Assembly: GCA_017694765.1 (NCBI GenBank)
Contig: JADIML010000090.1
Location: 1 to 12,083, forward strand
Direction of reading: 5' to 3'
DNA length: 12,083 nt
Origin: Candidatus Scybalomonas excrementavium
GTDB taxonomy: Bacteria > Bacillota > Clostridia > Lachnospirales > Lachnospiraceae
Below are positions 6,188 to 12,083 of the stretch, in pieces. The notes beneath the pieces are model-generated. The model did no database searches. It worked only from the letters and a program-made list of their open reading frames with translations, and had not been told where the DNA came from. Position 1 is the stretch's first letter. Every line of letters begins with the position of its first letter. The position numbers and the translations under genes are program-made.

Positions 6188-8842
6188 ATGGCAAAAGAAT
6201 TAGAAAAAACATATAATCCACAAGATATTGAAGAGAGAATTTATAAAAATTGGATGGATAAAAAATATTTCCATGCAGAAGTTGATAAGAGTAAGAAACC
6301 ATTTACGATTGTAATGCCACCTCCAAATGTAACAGGACATCTTCATATGGGCCATGCTCTTGATAATACGATGCAAGATATTTTAATTCGTTTTAAAAGA
6401 ATGCAAGGATATAGTGCATTATGGCAGCCAGGTACTGATCATGCAGCCATTGCGACAGAAGTAAAAGTAATTGAAAAACTTCGTTCAGAAGGGATTGAAA
6501 AAGAAGATCTTGGAAGAGAAGGTTTCTTAGAAAAAGCATGGGAATGGAAAGAAGAGTACGGTGGTAAAATTATTAATCAGCTAAAGAAAATGGGTTCTTC
6601 TGCTGACTGGGATAGAGAACGCTTTACAATGGATGAAGGTTGTTCGAAAGCCGTAGAAGAAGTGTTTGTTAAATTGTATGAAAAAGGATACATTTATAAA
6701 GGCTCTAGAATCGTAAACTGGTGTCCAGTTTGTCAAACTTCCATTTCTGATGCAGAAGTAGAACATGTGGATCAACCGGGACATTTTTGGCATATTAATT
6801 ATCCAATTGCTGGAGAAGAAGGAAGATTTATTGAAATTGCGACAACAAGACCAGAGACATTATTAGGAGACACAGCGATTGCCGTTCATCCAGAAGATGA
6901 AAGATATGCAGATTTGATTGGTAAAATGGCAGAGCTTCCACTTTGTAATCGTCAAATTCCAATTATAGCTGATACTTATGTGGATAAAGAATTTGGTACT
7001 GGTGCCGTAAAAATTACACCTGCTCATGATCCAAACGACTTCGAAGTGGGAAGACGTCATAACCTTCCAGAAATTAATGTAATGAACGATGATGCAACCA
7101 TCAATGAAAAAGGTGGAAAGTATCAAGGAATGGCAAGATATGATGCAAGAAAAGCTATCGTAAAAGACTTAGAAGAAGCAGGGTATTTAGTACAAGTTGA
7201 AGATCATGCGCATAATGTAGGGACACATGATCGCTGTAAAACAACGGTAGAACCAATGGTAAAACAGCAGTGGTTCGTTCGCATGGAAGAAATGGCAAAA
7301 CCTGCTATTGAAGCTCTAAAAAAAGGTGATTTAGAGTTTGTTCCAGAACGTTTTGATAAAATTTATTTACACTGGTTAGAAAATATTCGTGATTGGTGTA
7401 TTTCTAGACAGCTTTGGTGGGGACATAGAATTCCAGCTTATTATTGTGAAGACTGTGGAGAAATTGTAGTAGCTCGTTCTAGCGAAAAACCAGAATGTTG
7501 TCCAAAATGTGGTTCTAATCATATGGTTCAAGATGAAGATACATTGGATACATGGTTTAGTTCAGCTCTTTGGCCATTTTCAACACTTGGTTGGCCAGAA
7601 AAAACCAAAGAATTGGAATACTTCTATCCAACTGACGTTTTAGTAACAGGATATGATATTATTTTCTTCTGGGTAATCCGTATGGTATTTTCTGCTTTAG
7701 AACAAACTGGCGAAGTTCCATTTAAGCATGTGTTAATTCATGGGCTTGTAAGAGATTCACAAGGTCGTAAAATGAGTAAATCTTTAGGAAATGGTATCGA
7801 TCCAATTGAAGTAATTGACAAATATGGTGCAGATGCGCTTCGTTTAACGTTAATTACAGGAAATGCTCCTGGAAATGATATGCGTTTTTATTGGGAACGT
7901 GTAGAGGCAAGCCGTAATTTTGCAAATAAAGTATGGAATGCTTCTAGATTTATTATGATGAATCTTGAAAAAGCTACGATTCCTGCTCATATCGATTTAA
8001 GTACATTAACAGGTGCAGATAAGTGGATTTTATCTAAAGTAAATACATTGACACAAGAAGTTACAGAAAATATGGATAAATTTGAACTTGGAATCGCTGT
8101 TCAAAAAGTGTATGACTTTATTTGGGAAGAGTTCTGTGATTGGTATATTGAAATGGTAAAACCAAGATTATATAATGATGAAGACGAAACAAAGGCAGCA
8201 GCTCTTTGGACATTAAAATCTGTATTGATTCAATCATTAAAATTACTTCATCCATATATGCCATTTATTACAGAAGAAATCTTTTGTACGTTACAAGACG
8301 AAGAAGAATCCATTATGATTTCACAATGGCCAGAATATAAAGCTGAGTGGAACTTTGAAGAAGATGAATTTGCAGTAGAAACAATTAAACAAGCTGTTCG
8401 CAATATCCGTAACATTCGTGCAGAAATGAATGTAGTGCCAAGTAAAAAAGCAAAAGTATTTGTTGTGTCTGAGAAAGAATCTATTCGTTCTATTTTTGAA
8501 AATGGACGTGTATTCTTCCAAACACTAGCCTATGCAAGTGATATTGTTGTTCAAGAAAATAAAAATGGTATTGAAGATGATGCTGTTTCAACAGTAATTC
8601 CAGATGCAGTCATTTATATGCCATTTGCAGAATTAGTAGATATTGCAAAAGAGTTAGAAAGACTTCAAAAAGAAGAAAAACGTCTGATTGGTGAAGTAAA
8701 ACGTGTAGAAGGTATGTTATCTAATGAACGCTTTATGAGTAAAGCACCCCAAGCAAAAGTAGATGAAGAAAAGGAAAAACTTGTAAAATATACAAGTATG
8801 TTAGAACAAGTAAGAGAGCGTCTAGCACAGTTAAATAAGTAA
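6188..8842 (+). CDS. valS: Valyl-tRNA synthetase
   Basis: Class I aminoacyl-tRNA synthetase that activates valine with ATP and charges tRNA-Val in the cytoplasm. 884 aa from ATG 6188 (AGGA 11 nt upstream); a GTG at 6179 would add only three residues and sits too close to that site. The normal order is visible: PPPNVTGHLHMGHA with the HIGH-type motif HMGH (53-56); a CP1 editing domain with TTRPETLLGD (219-228) and GTGAVKITPAHDPND (270-284), which hydrolyses Thr-tRNA-Val; zinc-ribbon-type CxxC pairs near 179/182 and 420/423 plus 438/441; KMSKS (528-532); a helical anticodon-binding domain; and a C-terminal tRNA-binding coiled coil (about 815-884). It is intact and of normal length. It is controlled by the T-box directly upstream; the 106 nt between the T-box terminator and the ATG hold only weak inverted repeats (for example GGAAAT/ATTTCC). 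Confidence 0.98.
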   Translation: MAKELEKTYNPQDIEERIYKNWMDKKYFHAEVDKSKKPFTIVMPPPNVTGHLHMGHALDNTMQDILIRFKRMQGYSALWQPGTDHAAIATEVKVIEKLRSEGIEKEDLGREGFLEKAWEWKEEYGGKIINQLKKMGSSADWDRERFTMDEGCSKAVEEVFVKLYEKGYIYKGSRIVNWCPVCQTSISDAEVEHVDQPGHFWHINYPIAGEEGRFIEIATTRPETLLGDTAIAVHPEDERYADLIGKMAELPLCNRQIPIIADTYVDKEFGTGAVKITPAHDPNDFEVGRRHNLPEINVMNDDATINEKGGKYQGMARYDARKAIVKDLEEAGYLVQVEDHAHNVGTHDRCKTTVEPMVKQQWFVRMEEMAKPAIEALKKGDLEFVPERFDKIYLHWLENIRDWCISRQLWWGHRIPAYYCEDCGEIVVARSSEKPECCPKCGSNHMVQDEDTLDTWFSSALWPFSTLGWPEKTKELEYFYPTDVLVTGYDIIFFWVIRMVFSALEQTGEVPFKHVLIHGLVRDSQGRKMSKSLGNGIDPIEVIDKYGADALRLTLITGNAPGNDMRFYWERVEASRNFANKVWNASRFIMMNLEKATIPAHIDLSTLTGADKWILSKVNTLTQEVTENMDKFELGIAVQKVYDFIWEEFCDWYIEMVKPRLYNDEDETKAAALWTLKSVLIQSLKLLHPYMPFITEEIFCTLQDEEESIMISQWPEYKAEWNFEEDEFAVETIKQAVRNIRNIRAEMNVVPSKKAKVFVVSEKESIRSIFENGRVFFQTLAYASDIVVQENKNGIEDDAVSTVIPDAVIYMPFAELVDIAKELERLQKEEKRLIGEVKRVEGMLSNERFMSKAPQAKVDEEKEKLVKYTSMLEQVRERLAQLNK

Positions 8843-8893
8843 AAAGTGTTATATATAAAGATAGATAGCTTCTAAAATAAGTTTTTAATACGA

Positions 8894-8957
8894 AACTATG
8901 AAAAAGCGTGTTTTCGATTTAAAAAAGAAAATCAAGACACGCTTTTTGTTCATAGTT
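8894..8957 (+). terminator. Intrinsic terminator of valS
   Basis: A long hairpin. The core AAAAAGCGTGT (8901-8911) pairs perfectly with ACACGCTTTTT (8937-8947) and extends inward by a U-G pair and further A-T pairs to GATTT/AAATC. Outward, AACTATG (8894-8900) pairs with CATAGTT (8951-8957) across a 3-nt bulge. It ends with five T, 51 nt after the valS stop at the core. The A-rich left arm means that it may also act in the opposite direction. Confidence 0.82.
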
Positions 8958-8960
8958 CAT

Positions 8961-8980
8961 AGAAGTAGTAATAGAAGTAG
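8961..8980 (+). repeat. Short direct repeat AGAAGTAG before folC
   Basis: AGAAGTAG occurs at 8961-8968 and again at 8973-8980, 12 nt apart start to start, just upstream of a TATAAT. The spacing of about one helical turn would fit a protein-binding site, but chance or slippage in AT-rich DNA is equally possible. Confidence 0.3.
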
Positions 8981-8984
8981 AATG

Positions 8985-8990
8985 TATAAT
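8985..8990 (+). promoter_or_regulatory. Candidate -10 element for folC
   Basis: A consensus TATAAT, 21 nt before the chosen folC start and downstream of the valS terminator, where a promoter is needed. No -35 hexamer is recognisable 16-18 nt upstream (that stretch is the AGAAGTAG repeat), so activation by a regulator or a weak promoter must be assumed. Alternatively folC is reached by read-through from valS. Confidence 0.35.
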
Positions 8991-9011
8991 GAGAAAAAAG
9001 AAGTGAGCATT

Positions 9012-10316
9012 ATGAATGATACGTATGAACAAGCAGTCGAATATCTGCTAAATATTCCAAAGTTTGCGGCAAAAACGACAAGAGAGAATGTATTATCGTT
9101 GTTAGAAAGGCTTGGAAATCCTCATAAAAGCAAGAAATCCATTCATGTAGCAGGAACCAATGGAAAAGGTTCTACTTGTGCATTTATAAGTCAAATACTA
9201 TTAGAAGAGGGATTTCATATAGGATTGTTTACATCTCCACATCTCATTGATTTAGAAGAACGTTTTCAAATCGATGGGAGACCTGTAGATAGAAGAGTTT
9301 TTGTAGAATGTTTTGAACAATTTAAAAAGGCTCAGGATATTCATGTGCAAGAAGGAAAGAGTCATGTTTCTTTTTTTGAAGCAATTTTTGTAATAGGAGC
9401 GTTGATCTTTCAGAGAAGTCATGTAGATTATGTGATTTATGAAACCGGTCTTGGAGGAAGATTAGATGCTACGAATGTATTGGAACCAGAAATTTGCATC
9501 ATTACATCGATTGGTCTTGATCATATGCAAATTTTAGGCAATACGATAGAAGCGATTGCAGCTGAAAAGGCAGGGATTATAAAAGAAAATACACCAGTTG
9601 TGTATTTAGCAGATACAGATGCAACAAAGACAATACATGAAAAAGCTGTGGAAAAAAAGGCAAAAGAAATAAAACTTTCAAAAGAATTTATTAAAATTCA
9701 AAAAAAGGTTGAGAAATATATTGATTTTTGTTTCCATAATAGCTATATTAAATATGTTAATTTAAAGTTAGAAACTTGTGCAGACTATCAAGTGGAAAAT
9801 GCCTCTCTAGCAATTTTAGCAGTACATGAGCTTATTCCTAATCTTTCTAAAAAGGCCATTTATGATGGAATCTATAAGATGAAATGGTCATGTCGAATGG
9901 AAGAAGTATTGCCAGAAGTTTATATTGATGGGGCTCATAATGAACCAGCAATTAGGCGTTTTTTAGAAACGATGCAAGAACAAGAAAAGGAAAAAGCATT
10001 GCTCTTTGCAGTTGTAAAAGATAAAGATTATAAAAAAATGATACAGCTTCTTGCTCAAAGTCAAATGTTTCAAACTGTGTTTGTTACATCTGTTGGTGGA
10101 GAGCGTAGTTTAGATGGAGAGCAGATGAAAGCACATTTTTTAGAAGCTAAACAAAAGAATGTGACTATCATTCCAAATAGTAAAGAGGCATTTATAAGTG
10201 CAAGATTATGGCAAACCAAAGAGAAAAATCGAGTTTTATACTGTATAGGTTCTTTATATCTTGCAGGAGAACTCTATGAATATATAAAAGAAGAAAGGGG
10301 GAAATTCCATGATTAA
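9012..10316 (+). CDS. folC: Folylpolyglutamate synthase / dihydrofolate synthase
   Basis: ATP-dependent Mur-ligase-family enzyme that adds glutamate to dihydropteroate and/or to folates, keeping folate in the cell. 434 aa from ATG 9012. A frame reaching back to 8898 is rejected as the start because its first codons lie inside the valS terminator. Motifs: P-loop AGTNGKGST (47-55); TSPHL (74-78) and LEERFQIDG (81-89) in the folate-site region; YETGLGGRLDATN (143-155); SIGLDHMQILG (167-177); AAEKAGIIK, whose K186 is the lysine expected to be carbamylated; and the C-terminal Mur ligase domain with IDGAHN (305-310). The length is typical (about 420-440). The ribosome binding site is weak (GAAGTGAG). 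The stop overlaps the next start by 8 nt. Whether it has both activities cannot be read from sequence. Confidence 0.95.
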   Translation: MNDTYEQAVEYLLNIPKFAAKTTRENVLSLLERLGNPHKSKKSIHVAGTNGKGSTCAFISQILLEEGFHIGLFTSPHLIDLEERFQIDGRPVDRRVFVECFEQFKKAQDIHVQEGKSHVSFFEAIFVIGALIFQRSHVDYVIYETGLGGRLDATNVLEPEICIITSIGLDHMQILGNTIEAIAAEKAGIIKENTPVVYLADTDATKTIHEKAVEKKAKEIKLSKEFIKIQKKVEKYIDFCFHNSYIKYVNLKLETCADYQVENASLAILAVHELIPNLSKKAIYDGIYKMKWSCRMEEVLPEVYIDGAHNEPAIRRFLETMQEQEKEKALLFAVVKDKDYKKMIQLLAQSQMFQTVFVTSVGGERSLDGEQMKAHFLEAKQKNVTIIPNSKEAFISARLWQTKEKNRVLYCIGSLYLAGELYEYIKEERGKFHD

Positions 10317-10464
10317 TTTTGAGGAAGAATTAAAGAAATTTAAACCATCTTTAGAAGTGGAACAAGCAGAAGATGCTATTTATAGAAATGACTTAAAAGA
10401 TATGACAGACATTATGATGGAAATTATGAGCAAATCACAAGGAAATAGAAAAAAAGAGAACTAG
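10309..10464 (+). CDS. Small 51-aa protein, unknown function
   Basis: ATG 10309 to TAG 10462-10464. The start overlaps the folC stop (ATGATTAA), with five G (10297-10301) 7 nt upstream as ribosome binding site. Its own stop codon is part of the AGGAGG (10463-10468) that serves the next gene, so the three genes are probably translationally coupled. The product begins MINFEEELKKFKPSLEVEQA. It is acidic in its first half and helical throughout, with a methionine-rich stretch (DMTDIMMEIM, 31-40) and a basic tail. No domain is recognised and there is no membrane segment. The tight packing and proper signals make it a likely real gene. Confidence 0.72.
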   Translation: MINFEEELKKFKPSLEVEQAEDAIYRNDLKDMTDIMMEIMSKSQGNRKKEN

Positions 10465-10473
10465 GAGGCAACA

Positions 10474-11841
10474 GTGGTGAATTGTATCAAATGTGGAGCA
10501 CCAGTTCCTAAAAATCATATATGTAGTGGATGCGGTGTAGATGTTAGTCTTTATAAAAAGGCTTATAATACAGCAAATTATTACTATAACTGTGGATTAG
10601 AAAAAGCTCAGGTAAGAGATTTATCTGGTGCAATTGAAGATTTAAAAATCGCATTAAAATATAAAAAAGAATTAACAGATGCTAGAAATTTATTAGGTCT
10701 TGTTTATTATGAAATGGGTGAAGTAGTATCTGCTTTAAGTGAGTGGGTATTAAGTTTACATTTTCAACCAGAAGATAATCTGGCAAAAGAATATGTGGAA
10801 TCCATTCAAAATAACCCAACGAAGCTAGAACATGTGAATCAAGTTGTTAAAAAATATAATCAAACACTTACGTATGCAAGACAAAATAATGAAGATATGG
10901 CACTGATTCAGTTAAAAAAAGTTTTAAATCTCAGCCCTAATTTTGTCGCAGGACATTTATTACTAGCACTTCTTTATATGAAAGCAGGAACACCTGATAA
11001 AGCAAAAAAACCTCTTGAAAAAGTGCTAAAGATCGATGCTCATAATATTATAGCTCTTCGTTATATGAATGAGTTAAATATGAGTGGAATAAAATCAGTC
11101 GATAAAGTAGAGGAAACGAAGAAAACAAATACGAATATTCATACAAAACCAGTTGGTAAATATAAAGAACCAGCATCAGGAATGCATACCTTTATTTATA
11201 TTTTAGTAGGAGCAGTGATTGCAGCAGTTGCAATGTGGTTTTTAGTCATTCCAAGTATGAACGCTTCGATAAAAGAATCAGCAAAAAAGAAGGAAACTAC
11301 ACTGACAGAAGAGTTACAAGGAAAAAGCATAGCTCTTACAAAAGCAGAGAAAAAAGTGAAAAATTTAACTTCTACAAATAAGAAGTTACAAGCAGAGCTT
11401 GAAAAATATCAAGGAGATGGAGCAAAAAGTGTATATGATAAGCTATTATTAGCAAGTCAATACTACTCTAATAATGATCGCGTATCTGCTGCTGAACAAT
11501 TAATGGATATCAAAGAAGCAGATTTACAAACTGATGTTGCGAAACAAGCATATCAGGAGTTAAGTGAAGATACATTAGAATATGCTTCCCAGTCTTTATT
11601 CAGTCAAGCATGGAATCAATACAATGCAGGTCAATATGACGAATCATTAGAAATTTTTACAAAATCATACAAAATGAATGATCAAAATGTAGAATCTCTT
11701 TATTTTATAGCAAGATGTTATGATCGAAAAGGGGATACAAAAAAAGCAAAACAATATTATAATAAAATTATTGCTGATTTCCCAGGCACATACAGGGCAA
11801 ATAAAGCACAAGAATATTTACGATACTTAGATAATAATTAA
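10474..11841 (+). CDS. Membrane-anchored zinc-ribbon and TPR protein
   Basis: 455 aa starting at GTG 10474 (5 nt after AGGAGG) or, equally possible, at GTG 10477 (8 nt after it). The N-terminus is a zinc ribbon, CIKC...CSGC (Cys 4, 7, 17, 20). TPR-like repeats follow at about 29-64, 66-100 and 128-192. A linker of about 200-236 rich in Lys and Thr leads to one hydrophobic segment (about 238-261), then a charged coiled coil (about 265-313). A C-terminal TPR pair (about 372-445) includes AGQYDESLEIFTKSYKM and a segment resembling the CpoB/YbgF type (DTKKAKQYYNKIIADFPGT). There is no N-terminal signal peptide, so the zinc ribbon and first TPRs are probably cytoplasmic and the coiled coil and last TPRs outside. 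The function is unknown; a scaffold across the membrane is an inference. It lies between folC and spoIIAA, in the folC cluster. Confidence 0.9.
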   Translation: MVNCIKCGAPVPKNHICSGCGVDVSLYKKAYNTANYYYNCGLEKAQVRDLSGAIEDLKIALKYKKELTDARNLLGLVYYEMGEVVSALSEWVLSLHFQPEDNLAKEYVESIQNNPTKLEHVNQVVKKYNQTLTYARQNNEDMALIQLKKVLNLSPNFVAGHLLLALLYMKAGTPDKAKKPLEKVLKIDAHNIIALRYMNELNMSGIKSVDKVEETKKTNTNIHTKPVGKYKEPASGMHTFIYILVGAVIAAVAMWFLVIPSMNASIKESAKKKETTLTEELQGKSIALTKAEKKVKNLTSTNKKLQAELEKYQGDGAKSVYDKLLLASQYYSNNDRVSAAEQLMDIKEADLQTDVAKQAYQELSEDTLEYASQSLFSQAWNQYNAGQYDESLEIFTKSYKMNDQNVESLYFIARCYDRKGDTKKAKQYYNKIIADFPGTYRANKAQEYLRYLDNN

Positions 11842-11854
11842 GCAAAAGATAAAT

Positions 11855-11902
11855 GCGGCAGTACGCAAAGAAGAAATTCAGACGTACTGTTGCTTTTTTT
11901 TC
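11855..11902 (+). terminator. Strong intrinsic terminator
   Basis: GCGGCAGTACG (11855-11865) pairs with CGTACTGTTGC (11883-11893) over 11 bp including two G-U pairs, with a 17-nt A-rich loop, followed by nine T (11894-11902). It closes the folC / small protein / TPR cluster and separates it from spoIIAA. Confidence 0.93.
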
Positions 11903-11956
11903 GAAAAAAACTTATTATCGTTTGTATTTGAAAATAAAAAATTTAGGAGGTAAAAA

Positions 11957-12083
11957 ATGGAAGTAGAAATTTCATATCAAGGTATGTATTTAATCATTGG
12001 ATTATCAGGAGAGCTTGATCAGCATATGGCAGATCAAATTAGAAGTCAAATTGATCATGGATTATTAAAAGAAGGGATACAAA
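11957..12083 (+). CDS. spoIIAA: Anti-sigma-F factor antagonist SpoIIAA, 5' part
   Basis: The first 42 codons of a STAS-domain protein, running off the window. ATG 11957 has a perfect AGGAGG (11945-11950) 6 nt upstream. The visible part, with MYLIIGLSGELDQHMADQIR (10-29), matches the N-terminal pattern of SpoIIAA, where the strand and the G-E-L-D-x-H segment are conserved. SpoIIAA binds the anti-sigma factor SpoIIAB in the forespore and frees sigma-F; its phosphorylatable serine would lie beyond the window. In spore-formers it heads spoIIAA-spoIIAB-sigF. The 54 nt after the upstream terminator should hold its promoter, but no convincing sigma-H or sigma-A elements could be picked out. A different STAS anti-anti-sigma factor is possible but less likely. 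Confidence 0.82.
   Translation, partial: MEVEISYQGMYLIIGLSGELDQHMADQIRSQIDHGLLKEGIQ

Noticed and set aside
8898..9011. N-terminal extension of folC
   Set aside because: It is encoded by the valS terminator stem-loop and has no counterpart in the FolC family.
11900..11906. TTTCGAA as a Spo0A box upstream of spoIIAA
   Set aside because: One mismatch to TGTCGAA, and it falls on the tail of the terminator T-run and the following A-run, where such a match is expected by chance. Known spoIIA promoters are sigma-H/Spo0A dependent, so it remains worth a glance but is not called.

Overview
The window is AT-rich (roughly one third G+C by eye) and all confident genes read on the + strand with AGGAGG-type ribosome binding sites. 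A T-box-controlled valS, a sporulation gene (spoIIAA) at the right edge, and a gene pair that I associate with the DUF5717/DUF5716 families point to a spore-forming low-GC Firmicute of class Clostridia, most likely a Lachnospiraceae. This placement rests on gene content recognised by eye, not on a search.

Left edge (1-278): the first 20 bases are an Illumina Nextera transposase-end adapter, not genome, so the window begins at an untrimmed contig end. The next ~250 bases hold a probable extended -10 promoter for the first operon, a doubtful 36-codon ORF, and weak signs of a divergent gene cut off by the adapter.

First operon (279-5723): three tightly packed genes of no known function. They encode a 1117-aa beta-sandwich/alpha-helical protein (DUF5717-like), a 415-aa Hsp70/actin-fold-like protein (DUF5716-like), and a 278-aa TPR-like protein. 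Spacing of 14 nt and an 8-nt overlap suggests that they are co-expressed and work together. This is the best candidate here for an undescribed system: a non-canonical Hsp70-like ATPase or pseudo-ATPase with two helical-repeat partners.

Middle (5724-8957): a sigma-A promoter, a complete T-box leader with valine specifier GTA and a mutually exclusive antiterminator and terminator, then valS and its own intrinsic terminator. Valyl-tRNA synthetase expression should rise when uncharged tRNA-Val accumulates.

Right part (8958-11902): folC (folylpolyglutamate/dihydrofolate synthase), an overlapping 51-aa small protein gene, and a membrane-anchored zinc-ribbon/TPR protein gene form a second coupled cluster that ends at a strong terminator. 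After it, spoIIAA (anti-anti-sigma-F) begins and runs off the window, presumably leading the spoIIAA-spoIIAB-sigF operon. No mobile elements, CRISPR arrays, tRNA or rRNA genes were seen.
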